Assembly (NCBI GenBank): GCA_015057515.1
Contig: SVED01000009.1
Span: forward strand, 1-45,920
Direction of reading: 5' to 3'
From: Lachnospiraceae bacterium
GTDB taxonomy: Bacteria > Bacillota > Clostridia > Lachnospirales > Lachnospiraceae
Length of the DNA: 45,920 bases
Made by a program: the position numbers and the translations under genes. The notes beneath the pieces were generated by a model. It was not told where the DNA came from. It saw only the letters and a list, made by a program, of their open reading frames with translations, and searched no databases. Positions within the stretch are counted from its first letter, which is position 1, and every line of letters starts with the position of its first letter. Positions 26,823 to 35,190 of the stretch are shown one piece after another.

Positions 26823-27169
26823 TATACCCACCTACCCAAAGGGCTTAGGCCTAGGTATATACACATCCATACAAAACTCGCTCTCGCTCGTCTCGAACGC
26901 AGGAGTACTAATCTCAAATAAATGTGGAATGCCCCTGGGAGGATATAGGCATAGACTTATCAAACCGTTTGAGAACGCGAGTACTTAATGAGTTGAAAAA
27001 CGAATTTAGTACTCCTGCGTTCGAGACGAGCGAGAGCGGGTTTGATATGTTATGCCTATATCCTCCCAGGGGCATCTTCCATTTATTTTCGCTAAGTGCT
27101 CGCATTCTCAAACGGTTTTGTATGGATGTGTATATACCTAGGCCTAAGCCCTTTGGGTAGGTGGGTATA
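26823..27169. repeat. Long inverted repeat with shuffled inner arms
   Basis: The outermost arms are 55 bp each and perfect (26823-26877 and 27115-27169), and weaker C-rich/G-rich matching continues outward to about 26799 and 27192. Inside are three more pairs: B 26879-26911 with 27006-27038 (33 bp perfect), C 26929-26953 with 27051-27075 (25 bp perfect), D 26962-26986 with 27093-27117 (25 bp, 2 mismatches). The order is A B C D B' C' D' A', so B, C and D pairs cross and cannot all form at once. It lies between the terminators of two convergent genes. No gene is present in this 473-bp gap; short open frames here are by-products of the repeat. Confidence 0.93.
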
Positions 27170-27192
27170 AGGACAAGGGGGAGAATGGGAAT

Positions 27193-27223
27193 TAAAAAAG
27201 GTTCACTCATAAGAGTGAACCTT
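27193..27223 (-). terminator. Terminator of mecA
   Basis: Perfect 11-bp stem AAGGTTCACTC / GAGTGAACCTT with a 4-nt loop, followed on the minus strand by TTTTTTAATT. It begins 5 bp after the mecA stop. Confidence 0.92.
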
Positions 27224-27228
27224 AAAGG

Positions 27229-27996
27229 TTAGATTTGTGACAAAGTCTGAAGTGCATTACCGTCAATGATTAGCTTGTAGTGTTCTTCCATGTAACTTGG
27301 AGTTGCATATGTTGTACGAATTTTATTGCCATATTCACTGATAAGGTTGCAAGTTTTCACGAACTCTCCATCAGTATTATTATCCTTTGTAAGATAAAGA
27401 TAAAAGCTACTGTCTTGAGGATTCTTGTATAGTGTGTTCTCGCTGTTATATATGTGCATTACATGCTTAGCTGAAATAATAACCTGATTGAGATTCTTAA
27501 ATGCATATACTCTAAAAATCTCACGCTCAGTCTCGTTTTGCTGTACAGCCTCTTTTACCTTTTTTGCTATACGTCCACCGCCCAAAGCTGATAAGCCTTC
27601 CGCCAAGCTTCCCAAAGCTTCAATGAGTCCATCTGGTGATGTCTTGGAAGGTTCTTCATCTTCTTGGTCCTCATCCTCGTCTTCCTCCGTTGTTGCACCT
27701 ATACCAAGTGGTTTTGTAAATCTGGAAAAACGTGTATCCAATTCTTCCGGATCCTCCACCTTAGTAATAATAAGAATCAAACATTCTGGTGACACTGGGA
27801 TAGCTTCTATCATAAGTGGAATATTGTCCACCTCAAAACCTAATTCATTGGATGCCTGCTGCATAAGCTCGCGAAATAACTCTTTGGCTTTATCTGTACC
27901 GTATGCTAACTCTGTCAAAAGAAGTTCCTTGTCTGCTAAATCCGACTTGTAAAGTGTACATCTTATTTGATTTTCACTTAATCTTTCTATTTTCAT
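27229..27996 (-). CDS. mecA: MecA-family ClpC adaptor protein
   Basis: MecA delivers substrates to the ClpCP protease; in Bacillus it controls ComK. The 255-aa protein starts MKIERLSENQIRCTL, the typical MecA start, with a predicted substrate-binding N-terminal domain to about residue 95. A very acidic Asp/Glu linker follows (about 103-115), then the ClpC-binding C-terminal domain from about 165 (IFRVYAFKNLNQVIISAKHV, SSFYLYLTK). It is longer than B. subtilis MecA (about 218 aa) because of the linker. The ATG at 27996 has AAGGGAG 8 nt upstream; a GTG three codons up overlaps that site. Confidence 0.9.
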   Translation of the reverse strand: MKIERLSENQIRCTLYKSDLADKELLLTELAYGTDKAKELFRELMQQASNELGFEVDNIPLMIEAIPVSPECLILIITKVEDPEELDTRFSRFTKPLGIGATTEEDEDEDQEDEEPSKTSPDGLIEALGSLAEGLSALGGGRIAKKVKEAVQQNETEREIFRVYAFKNLNQVIISAKHVMHIYNSENTLYKNPQDSSFYLYLTKDNNTDGEFVKTCNLISEYGNKIRTTYATPSYMEEHYKLIIDGNALQTLSQI

Positions 27997-28027
27997 ATCA
28001 GTCACTCCCTTCCAAAAAGCTATTACT

Positions 28028-28055
28028 AGTTTAACATAAAATTATTATCTGTAAA
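28028..28055 (-). promoter_or_regulatory. Possible mecA promoter
   Basis: Minus-strand TTTACA (28050-28055), 16-bp spacer, TAAACT (28028-28033), about 30 bp before the mecA ATG. It is moderately good only. Confidence 0.45.
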
Positions 28056-28131
28056 GATATTTCTTAACTTTCACAATAATTTCATTATTTTGCTGTTGAA
28101 AAAATATTGTGGTTATAGTAAGTTTAGTGTA

Positions 28132-28257
28132 TACAAATAAAAGCCATTTATCTTATATTCTATTAATCGGCTACTTTGTGGATTTCCCACAGCTTACCCA
28201 TATAATTTTATTATTTACAGTTAATATTTTATGTTTAATTTAACGCTTTTATTTGTA
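28132..28257. other. Possible structured RNA or palindrome in the mecA-ferredoxin gap
   Basis: A perfect 13-bp stem TACAAATAAAAGC / GCTTTTATTTGTA (28132-28144 and 28245-28257) closes a 100-nt A/T-rich loop whose centre has a small hairpin TGTGG-ATTTC-CCACA within a G/C-richer patch (28169-28199). On the minus strand the closing arm runs into TTTTATTTG, so it could end an RNA. No RNA family was recognised. The rest of the 459-bp gap (27997-28455) holds the mecA promoter region, A/T-rich sequence and the ferredoxin terminator, but no gene that I can see. Confidence 0.4.
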
Positions 28258-28392
28258 AATATAGCATATCATTTTTAGGAATATAATGAAAGTTTTTCAA
28301 AAAAATATATCACATTTTCTTATGTCTATAAATTATGATATGCAAGTTAAAAAGGATGGTGATGCCCAGAATAAAGCATCGGTAAAACACAC

Positions 28393-28437
28393 AAAAAAGG
28401 GTATGTCATGAATTGTAATCACGGCATACCCTTTTTT
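28393..28437. terminator. Bidirectional-type terminator after the ferredoxin gene
   Basis: Stem AAAAAAGGGTATG / CATACCCTTTTTT (28393-28405 and 28425-28437) with a 19-nt loop. Poly-U is available in both directions. It begins 18 bp after the ferredoxin stop. Confidence 0.88.
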
Positions 28438-28455
28438 ATGAATCTCAGAAAAGAA

Positions 28456-28626
28456 TTACTCCTCTACGATTGCTCCTGTTGGACAAGTACCTGCACAAGC
28501 TCCACATGAGATACAAGTATCTGCATCAATCTCGAACTTGCCATCGCCCTCTGCAATTGCTCCTACTGGGCAAGCGCCTGCACATGCTCCACAGCTTACA
28601 CAGCTATCACCAATAACAAATGCCAT
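28456..28626 (-). CDS. 2[4Fe-4S] clostridial-type ferredoxin
   Basis: A 56-aa electron carrier. Translated on the minus strand it has two classical cluster motifs: CVSCGACAGACP (residues 9-20) and CISCGACAGTCP (38-49), each C-x2-C-x2-C-x3-C-P. The N-terminus MAFVIGDS and the acidic tail are typical of Clostridium-type ferredoxin. It probably carries electrons between oxidoreductases and [FeFe] hydrogenase, whose maturases HydF and HydG are encoded nearby. GGAGG is 8 nt before the ATG. It is a monocistronic gene with its own promoter and terminator. Confidence 0.95.
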   Translation of the reverse strand: MAFVIGDSCVSCGACAGACPVGAIAEGDGKFEIDADTCISCGACAGTCPTGAIVEE

Positions 28627-28677
28627 ATCTATATCCTCCTTAAAAATCTTTTTTGATAAAAATTATCATCTGGCTGT

Positions 28678-28706
28678 ATTTTAATACTTTTTGTCGAATA
28701 TAGCAA
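28678..28706 (-). promoter_or_regulatory. Ferredoxin promoter
   Basis: Minus-strand TTGCTA (28701-28706), 17-bp spacer, TAAAAT (28678-28683), about 50 bp before the ATG. An A/T-rich hairpin (AAGGGATT / AATCCCTT, about 28706-28741) immediately upstream probably closes the two-component transcript. Confidence 0.65.
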
Positions 28707-28756
28707 GGGATTTTTTTTATTTACAAAATAATCCCTTTTTGTATAGCATCAAAATT

Positions 28757-30412
28757 CTATTCACCAAATCTAATTGTTATAGTTGTACCTTTGGACAGAG
28801 CGCTACTAATATCTATAGTGGCGTTATGCAGCCTTGCTCCGTGCTTGACAATAGAAAGTCCAAGTCCTGTTCCACCAACATTCTTAGAATGACTTTTATC
28901 CACTCGGTAAAACCTTTCAAAAATTCTGTCAAGCTGTTCCTCCGGAATACCTATTCCAGTATCACTCACCTTAATATATGCATGTTCATCTTCATATCCT
29001 GTCTCAACAATCACATTGCCACCTTGTTTATTATATTTAATGGCATTGTCACATATGTTATAAATCATTTCATATAATATAACTTCAACACCGGATATCT
29101 GGCAGGAATCACCTTTTTGTTTGATCTTTATATCTTTATTTACAGCAGTCTGTCTGAGATTTTCAATAGTCTTTTGTGCTACAACACATAAATCTACAGG
29201 TTGTTTTTCCGGAATTCCTTCCATCTCGTCCATTCTTGATATCTTAATTATATCTTCCACCAGACTGATTAATCTTTTTGCTTCTTCATAAATGTTCCCA
29301 GCGAACTTCGGTATATCCTTTTCATCAACAATACCATTTTTTATAATCTCCGCGATACCTGAAATAGAAGTTAGTGGGGTTTTTAACTCGTGGGAAACAT
29401 TTGCCGAAAACTCTCTTCTAAGATTTTCTCTTTCTTCTTTTTCGGTGACATCTGTAAGAATCATAATAGCTCCTGCCACAGACTCCTTATCCATAACCGG
29501 GTTAATGTACACATTGCAATATCTGTCTCCAAGCAATATGATTTCTTCCATGTGTTTACCCTGCAGGGAGTCGTTAACAAGCTTGCCAAACTGGTCCGTT
29601 CTGTTTAAAACCAATACGCTTTTATTTTCTACCTCCATATTCACTCCAAATAATTTTAAAGCGCTGCTATTGTAAGATAGAATGTGAGCCGTTTTGTCGA
29701 TAACAATAAAGCCCTCCTGCATATTTTCAGTTATAAGTCTAAATTCCTGTTGCTGACTCTGCAATACATCCATATTTGCTTTAATCTGCTTGTTCTGCCT
29801 TATAATTTTACTAATAAAAGGCGCCATCTCGTCATAAACCTTAGCATCCTCAGGATGTTCAAAATCAATATTATCCAGTGGTGCCATTATCTGCTTTGCA
29901 ACCCTATAGGCAAGCACACCTGCCAAAGCAAAGGCCATCAAAAGAACCACAATAACTGGACGTAGCATTTCTTTTAGAATTTGCACTACGGAGGATTGAG
30001 TGTTGGAAACTCTTATAACACTGCCGTCTGCTATTCTAACTGCATAATATATGGTTTTTTCCGCAAGAGTATTTGAGTATCTGATGCTTTTCCCTTTCGA
30101 GGAAGTCATAGCCACCTTTATCTCCTGTCTATCACCATGATTTTCCATGGTTGATACATCAACCTTATTGTCATAGAGCACTGTTCCATCTGTATCAACC
30201 CAGGTTATTCTTGTATCTATTTTTTCAAGCTGGTTTAAATAATCAACACCATTCGCTTCCACACCCTGTGTGATATATGTAGCTTCATTTATAAGCTCAT
30301 CCTGAAGCTCATCTGTAAAATGGTCGTACAAAACACCTAAAATAAGTACGCCACACAAAGCCACCACAAAAAACATGACAAGCATGGTATTTCTAAAAAT
30401 TCTATTTTTCAT
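28757..30412 (-). CDS. PhoR-type sensor histidine kinase
   Basis: A 551-aa membrane sensor kinase with two transmembrane segments (about 9-29 and 151-170) flanking an extracytoplasmic sensor of about 120 residues. A PAS domain follows (about 225-320, MQEGFIVIDKTAHILSYNSS), then the phospho-acceptor helix with His341 (NVSHELKTPLTSISG) and the ATPase domain with N box (EMIYNICDNAIKYN), G1 (VSDTGIGIP) and G2 (GGTGLGLSIVKHG). The layout matches PhoR/PnpS. It starts 2 bp after the response regulator gene. The signal is unknown; no phosphate genes are nearby. Confidence 0.93.
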   Translation of the reverse strand: MKNRIFRNTMLVMFFVVALCGVLILGVLYDHFTDELQDELINEATYITQGVEANGVDYLNQLEKIDTRITWVDTDGTVLYDNKVDVSTMENHGDRQEIKVAMTSSKGKSIRYSNTLAEKTIYYAVRIADGSVIRVSNTQSSVVQILKEMLRPVIVVLLMAFALAGVLAYRVAKQIMAPLDNIDFEHPEDAKVYDEMAPFISKIIRQNKQIKANMDVLQSQQQEFRLITENMQEGFIVIDKTAHILSYNSSALKLFGVNMEVENKSVLVLNRTDQFGKLVNDSLQGKHMEEIILLGDRYCNVYINPVMDKESVAGAIMILTDVTEKEERENLRREFSANVSHELKTPLTSISGIAEIIKNGIVDEKDIPKFAGNIYEEAKRLISLVEDIIKISRMDEMEGIPEKQPVDLCVVAQKTIENLRQTAVNKDIKIKQKGDSCQISGVEVILYEMIYNICDNAIKYNKQGGNVIVETGYEDEHAYIKVSDTGIGIPEEQLDRIFERFYRVDKSHSKNVGGTGLGLSIVKHGARLHNATIDISSALSKGTTITIRFGE

Positions 30413-30414
30413 AT

Positions 30415-31083
30415 TTACTCTCCAATTCGGTATCCCACTCCACGCACTGTCTCAACATAAACACCTGCTTCACCAAGCTTCTGCCTTAAGGTTCTGATAT
30501 GAACATCAACGGTTCTGCTCTCACCATCAAATTCGTAACCCCATATGCTATTGAGTAACTGATCTCTAGTACATACCATACCATTTTTCTCAAGAAGCAT
30601 AACTAAAAGCTCGTATTCCTTCAATGTTAAGATAACTTCTTCATCACATACCTTTACCTGATGACGCGCCGGATATACCTTTAGAATTCCCAAAGAATAT
30701 ACTTTTTCTTTGTTGTCTTTATTGGTTCTTCTAAGTAGTGCTTTAATACGAGCCACAAGCTCCATCATTCCAAAAGGCTTTGCCACATAGTCATCAGCTC
30801 CTGTATCAAGTCCCAGCACCTTATCATATTCTGTATTTTTTGCTGTGAGCATAATAACAGGTACGTCCTTGGTTCTTTCATTTTCACGAAGCTTTTTTAG
30901 AACACTTAGCCCATCTTCTTCTGGCAACATAATATCTAGTAATACCAGCTCTGGTGTGTTTTTTTCTACCTCTATCCAAAATTCAGATGGTCTTTCAAAG
31001 CCCTTTGCCCCTAAATCCATATGACAAAGTGTGTATACCACAAATTCTCTTATACTGTTGTCATCTTCTAAAACGTATATCAT
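30415..31083 (-). CDS. OmpR/PhoB-family response regulator
   Basis: A 222-aa regulator with an N-terminal receiver domain (phosphorylated Asp50 in LVLLDIMLPEEDG, conserved Thr/Ala in MLTAK and Lys in YVAKPF) and a C-terminal winged-helix domain (about 125-222, LTLKEYELLVMLLEKNG, RTVDVHIRTLRQKLG, VRGVGYRI). It pairs with the adjacent PhoR-type kinase. It lies 29 bp downstream of hydF on the same strand, so it may be read from the hydF transcript. Confidence 0.94.
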   Translation of the reverse strand: MIYVLEDDNSIREFVVYTLCHMDLGAKGFERPSEFWIEVEKNTPELVLLDIMLPEEDGLSVLKKLRENERTKDVPVIMLTAKNTEYDKVLGLDTGADDYVAKPFGMMELVARIKALLRRTNKDNKEKVYSLGILKVYPARHQVKVCDEEVILTLKEYELLVMLLEKNGMVCTRDQLLNSIWGYEFDGESRTVDVHIRTLRQKLGEAGVYVETVRGVGYRIGE

Positions 31084-31112
31084 ATCACCTGTGTTCTCCT
31101 GTAATTAAATAT

Positions 31113-32306
31113 CTACTTCACAAACATCTCCACCGACCTAGCAAGTATTCCCTGAGTTAATGCAATGGTGGTTCCATAATTAGTAAATGGTACCCCCTGG
31201 TCTGTAGCACACTTCATACGGTATGTAAGCTCGCGTTCCGTAAGGGTGCATCCACCGCAATGAATAACAACCTTGTATGGAGATAAATCCTCCGGGAATG
31301 TACCCCCGGAAGTAAACTCATATGTGAATTTCTTACCAGTGTAGCTTTCAAGCCATTTTGGAAGCTTAACTGTTCCTATATCCTCGCACTGTCTGTGATG
31401 GGTACAGCCCTCGCTGATAAGAATCTTGTCCCCTTCTTCTAACATGTCTATAGCCATGGCTCCATTTACCGCTGTGTCAAGGAAACCTTTATATCTAGCC
31501 ATAAGTATAGAAAAGGATGTAAGCGGTATATCCCTTGGGGTACTCTCAGCCACCACCTTAAATGCCTGGCTGTCTGTTATAACCATGCGGGGTTTTTTAC
31601 CTAACATAGCAAGGGTGTCTGCAACTTCATTTTCCTTTATAACTACTGTCACCGCATCCGCCTCAAGCAAATCTCTTATAACCTGCTGCTGTGGTAATAT
31701 AAGTCTTCCCTTTGGAGCAGAAGCATCTATAGGTGTAACCAATACCACTATATCCTTTGGTTCAACCAAATCTCTTACCAAGAATTTTTCTTCACCCAAA
31801 TCTGCCATAAGGCTTATCTTTTCTTTTAGCTGGTCTATATTTTTCTTGTCTGTGGCACTGACTAAAACCGCATTCTCATCAGAGGATAGCTTAATCATAG
31901 TCTTTACATCTATAAGGTCACATTTGTTGTAGACAACAATATAATTAAGCTTTTTACTCTTGAATATACTAATTAGCTCCTCATCTGCTGATGATAATCC
32001 TTCCGTTGCATCCACCACAAGAATAGCCACATCGGTTTTGTTCAGTATCTGCTTAGTTTTTCTAACACGAAGCTCTCCTAAAGCTCCCTCGTCATCATAT
32101 CCCGGAGTATCTATAATAAGAACCGGTCCCATAGGAAGTAGCTCCATAGCCTTTGTAACCGGGTCTGTAGTCGTTCCCTTTACATCAGAAACCACGGAAA
32201 GCTCCTGACCGGTAACAGCATTTACCACACTAGATTTTCCTGCATTTCTTTTTCCAAAGAAACCAATATGTATTCGATTAGCTGATGGTGTAGCGTTCAT
32301 ACTCAT
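31113..32306 (-). CDS. hydF: [FeFe]-hydrogenase maturation GTPase HydF
   Basis: HydF is the scaffold on which the two-iron subcluster of [FeFe] hydrogenase is assembled. The 397-aa protein has an N-terminal GTPase domain (P-loop GKRNAGKSS, switch TTTDP, DTPGYDDEG, YNKCD), a middle dimerisation domain and a C-terminal iron-sulfur domain with CTHHRQC and HCGGC, the ligands typical of HydF. GGAGG is 8 nt before this ATG; a 24-nt longer frame includes that site. hydG is encoded 0.7 kb upstream; hydE and the hydrogenase itself are not in the window. Confidence 0.95.
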   Translation of the reverse strand: MSMNATPSANRIHIGFFGKRNAGKSSVVNAVTGQELSVVSDVKGTTTDPVTKAMELLPMGPVLIIDTPGYDDEGALGELRVRKTKQILNKTDVAILVVDATEGLSSADEELISIFKSKKLNYIVVYNKCDLIDVKTMIKLSSDENAVLVSATDKKNIDQLKEKISLMADLGEEKFLVRDLVEPKDIVVLVTPIDASAPKGRLILPQQQVIRDLLEADAVTVVIKENEVADTLAMLGKKPRMVITDSQAFKVVAESTPRDIPLTSFSILMARYKGFLDTAVNGAMAIDMLEEGDKILISEGCTHHRQCEDIGTVKLPKWLESYTGKKFTYEFTSGGTFPEDLSPYKVVIHCGGCTLTERELTYRMKCATDQGVPFTNYGTTIALTQGILARSVEMFVK

Positions 32307-32383
32307 AGCTTTAACCTCCTGATAAACCATATGTTTTTGATATGTTTAAATTATATCACAAGAAAGGATTTTTATATAGTAAA

Positions 32384-32407
32384 AAGGGAACACCTCAGTG
32401 TTCCCTT
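32384..32407 (-). terminator. Terminator of the acidic membrane protein gene
   Basis: Perfect 10-bp stem AAGGGAACAC / GTGTTCCCTT with a 4-nt loop followed by TTTTTAC on the minus strand. It lies 15 bp after the stop and ahead of the hydF promoter region, where an extended -10 (TGATATAAT) is visible around 32355. Confidence 0.92.
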
Positions 32408-32421
32408 AAATTAATCCTTAA

Positions 32422-32862
32422 TTATTCTTCAGTTTCTTCTACTTCTTCCTCGTCGTATTCACCATACTCACCAAGAGCCTCTAATGTGTCCTCGTGATAT
32501 CTAGACATATAAAATGAATTAATCTTGAGATTGTACTCTACGTATTCCATCTTCTCGTAAATCTCACAAGCAACAAGTAATACAACAGCTGGAACTAAAT
32601 CTGCAGCTACACCAAGGAAATATTCAACCATAGCCATAGTATCTATAAATGTATCAAATATCTCAACAAAATTCCATACCTTGAATATAAAGAAAATAGC
32701 CATAAATGCAACAGTCGCTATCTCTAAAGGATTATCAAATAATGAAAACTGATGCTCCTCATAACCATCCTCATCGTAATCATCCTCAATATATTCTTCA
32801 ATATCTTCTTTTAACTTCTCATCCTTGATGTCCTCAAGCATCTCTTTTTCCTTATCTGCCAT
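32422..32862 (-). CDS. Acidic membrane protein of unknown function between hydF and hydG
   Basis: Not recognised. The 146-aa protein has a very acidic N-terminal third (residues 1-40, with long Glu/Asp runs), two hydrophobic segments (about 47-66 and 80-98), a short amphipathic region and another acidic C-terminus (YDEEEVEETEE). Both ends are probably cytoplasmic. GGGAGG is 10 nt before this ATG, and the upstream 12 codons of a longer frame are unlikely to be translated. It has its own terminator, so its position between two hydrogenase maturases may be incidental or may mark an accessory role. Confidence 0.72.
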   Translation of the reverse strand: MADKEKEMLEDIKDEKLKEDIEEYIEDDYDEDGYEEHQFSLFDNPLEIATVAFMAIFFIFKVWNFVEIFDTFIDTMAMVEYFLGVAADLVPAVVLLVACEIYEKMEYVEYNLKINSFYMSRYHEDTLEALGEYGEYDEEEVEETEE

Positions 32863-33023
32863 AATAAGAATACCTCCCTTGTAAGTTATATCACACAAAA
32901 ATTGTTTTTATATCACAGAATGATAAAAAACATTCTTCAGATATAAATAAATTATCATAATATGAGAAATATTACAATATTTCCATTCTAAAAAATGGTA
33001 TACGATATCTTTTATTTACTATT

Positions 33024-34442
33024 TTAAAATCTAAAATCTCGTATCCCCTGCTCTATCTTTAAAAGGTTTTCCTTACATATTTCCTTAACCTTTTCCTTTG
33101 GTATATTGCCAAGCTCAGCTTCAATAAGAGCTTCCCCGATTTTTCTTGTGTCCTCTGATGCATAATCTATCAAATACTCCTTAAGGGTCATAAGTGCATT
33201 TGGATGACAACAATTCTGAATCTGTCCGGACTTACAAAGGCTCATAAATCTGTCGCCTGTTCTGCCCTCACGATAGCAGGCTGTGCAAAAGCTTGGAATG
33301 TATCCCATCTCCATTAGCCATTTTACGACTTCGTCTAATGTACGTTTGTCACTGACGTCAAACTGCTCAGAATTTTCCTCCTCTGGCTCCTCCTCACAGT
33401 AACCACCAACGCTTGTTTTTGATGCTCCGCTTATCTGCGAAACGCCAAGCTTTATAACCTTTTCTCTTACTGCCTGACTCTCTCTAGTAGAAATAATCAT
33501 ACCTGTATAAGGTACACTTATCCTAATCAGAGCACATATCTTTGCAAAGGTTTCATCATCAATACCATTATCAAATGTATCTGGGTCTATATCATCAGCA
33601 CGCTTAAGTCGTGGCACACTGATGGTGTGAGGTCCAACCCCGTGAACAGCTTCAAGGTGTTCAGCGTGCATAAGCAAACCTGCAAATTCATATCTATACA
33701 ACTCAAGCCCAAAAAGAACACCCAGACCAACATCGTCTATGCCACCCTCCATAGCTCTGTCCATAGCCTCAGTATGGTACGCATAGTTACTCTTTGGACC
33801 ATAAGGATGGAGTTCCTCGTAGCTTTTTTTGTTGTAAGTCTCCTGAAATAAAATATAGGTACCTATACCTGCTTCCTTTAGCATACGATATTCTTCTACA
33901 GTTGTAGCCGCTATATTTACATTTACACGTCTTATGGCACCATTTTTATGCTTGATACTGTAAATAGTCTTGATACATTCAAGTATATATTCAATAGGGT
34001 TGTTTTTTGGATCTTCCCCAGCCTCTAACGCCAGTCTTTTGTGTCCCATGTCCTGAAGAGCAGTAACCTCCTTAACTATCTCCTCCTGGGTAAGTTTTTT
34101 TCTGGCAATGTGCTGATTCTTAATGTGATATGGGCAGTACACGCAACCGTTAATACAATAATTTGACAGATAAAGTGGGGCAAACATAACTATTCTGTTG
34201 CCGTAAAAATCCTTTTTTATCTGTTCAGCTAAGGTGTACATTTCCTGCACTTTTTTTTCATCTTCACAGGCAAGCAATACTGACGCTTCCCTATGGGAAA
34301 GTCCTTTTCTTTCCTTTGCCTTCTCCAGTATAGAATCAATAAGTTCAATATTGTCCTTGTTAGCGTCTGCATAAGCAAGGGTGTCTCTTATCTCCTCATC
34401 ACTAATAAATTCTTCCGCCTTTAATGATTTTGGATTGTACAT
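33024..34442 (-). CDS. hydG: [FeFe]-hydrogenase maturase HydG (radical SAM tyrosine lyase)
   Basis: HydG cleaves tyrosine to form the CO and CN ligands of the hydrogenase H-cluster. The 472-aa protein has the radical-SAM motif CINGCVYCPYHIKN (about residues 96-109) and the second, C-terminal cluster region with CTACYREGRTGDRFMSLCK, which separates HydG from ThiH. AGAGG is upstream of the ATG. It is third in a run pyk, HD-domain gene, hydG on the same strand with gaps of 12 and 73 bp. Confidence 0.95.
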   Translation of the reverse strand: MYNPKSLKAEEFISDEEIRDTLAYADANKDNIELIDSILEKAKERKGLSHREASVLLACEDEKKVQEMYTLAEQIKKDFYGNRIVMFAPLYLSNYCINGCVYCPYHIKNQHIARKKLTQEEIVKEVTALQDMGHKRLALEAGEDPKNNPIEYILECIKTIYSIKHKNGAIRRVNVNIAATTVEEYRMLKEAGIGTYILFQETYNKKSYEELHPYGPKSNYAYHTEAMDRAMEGGIDDVGLGVLFGLELYRYEFAGLLMHAEHLEAVHGVGPHTISVPRLKRADDIDPDTFDNGIDDETFAKICALIRISVPYTGMIISTRESQAVREKVIKLGVSQISGASKTSVGGYCEEEPEEENSEQFDVSDKRTLDEVVKWLMEMGYIPSFCTACYREGRTGDRFMSLCKSGQIQNCCHPNALMTLKEYLIDYASEDTRKIGEALIEAELGNIPKEKVKEICKENLLKIEQGIRDFRF

Positions 34443-34515
34443 AATTGTGTCCTCTTTTCTATAAATCTCCTGTATCTTATGGAAATATATGATGCACTAG
34501 TCAAATAGTTTTTAA

Positions 34516-35178
34516 CTATACCATCTCTTGATTATTAATTACTAGCTTAAACTCACAGCCAAGCTTTCTCGCTGCCTTTTCGCAAAGGTTCATACGACCT
34601 AAGAATATCTGAAAATACTCCATAACCCGACTAATGTTAGTATCAATCTCAAGGGAAAGGGTAATCTGCTTCTTCGCCTTATCAATATTTAAATCCTGCT
34701 TTTTCACTGCATAATTAACTCGGTCGTGAATGTCCGCCGCAATATCTGCAGTGGAACGCACTCTAGTTTCTCTAACATCTGATTTATCTGCAATAATAAG
34801 AGCTGCTGCCACAGGATTCACCGGATAGGCAGTAGACTCATCATGATTACCTATAGCTGCCACAATGGTTGCTATATCCTCGTCTGCCACACCAATCTTA
34901 TCCAGTATTCTAAATGCCATAACTGCGCCACTTTGTGCATGGTCAATACGATTTACCACATTGCCAATATCGTGCATATATCCTGCAATCTTAGCAAGCT
35001 CAATCTGTTGTTCATCATAGCCTAGTTCAGTAAGTATGGTACCTGCTGTCGTGGCCACCTTAGTAACATGAGCAAAGCTATGCTCCGTAAATCCAAGGGA
35101 TTTTAGATTTTCATCTGCTTGTCTGATATAGGTATTTACTGTTTCATTTTTCTTTATATCTTCATAAGTTATAATCAT
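34516..35178 (-). CDS. HD-domain phosphohydrolase of unknown substrate
   Basis: A 220-aa protein with an HD metal-dependent phosphohydrolase domain: His37 (HSFAHVTKV), His69-Asp70 (GYMHDIGN), then further probable ligands in GNHDEST and IADKSDV. The substrate cannot be told from sequence; nucleotides are usual for the superfamily. It ends with a beta-rich tail (ITLSLEIDTNISRVMEYFQIF). It starts 12 bp after pyk and precedes hydG, so the three genes are probably one transcript. AGGAGA is 6 nt before the ATG. Confidence 0.85.
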   Translation of the reverse strand: MIITYEDIKKNETVNTYIRQADENLKSLGFTEHSFAHVTKVATTAGTILTELGYDEQQIELAKIAGYMHDIGNVVNRIDHAQSGAVMAFRILDKIGVADEDIATIVAAIGNHDESTAYPVNPVAAALIIADKSDVRETRVRSTADIAADIHDRVNYAVKKQDLNIDKAKKQITLSLEIDTNISRVMEYFQIFLGRMNLCEKAARKLGCEFKLVINNQEMV

Positions 35179-35190
35179 ATTATTCTCCTG

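Noticed and set aside
26914-27210. Two open frames on opposite strands inside the long inverted repeat (78 and 98 codons)
   Set aside because: They mirror each other because of the palindrome, have no ribosome sites and no recognisable protein features.
28338-28437. Small RNA or fluoride-type riboswitch on the plus strand ending at the terminator
   Set aside because: A GGATGG-like run and GATGC/GCATC hairpin are present, but conserved riboswitch positions do not match and no convincing promoter was found.
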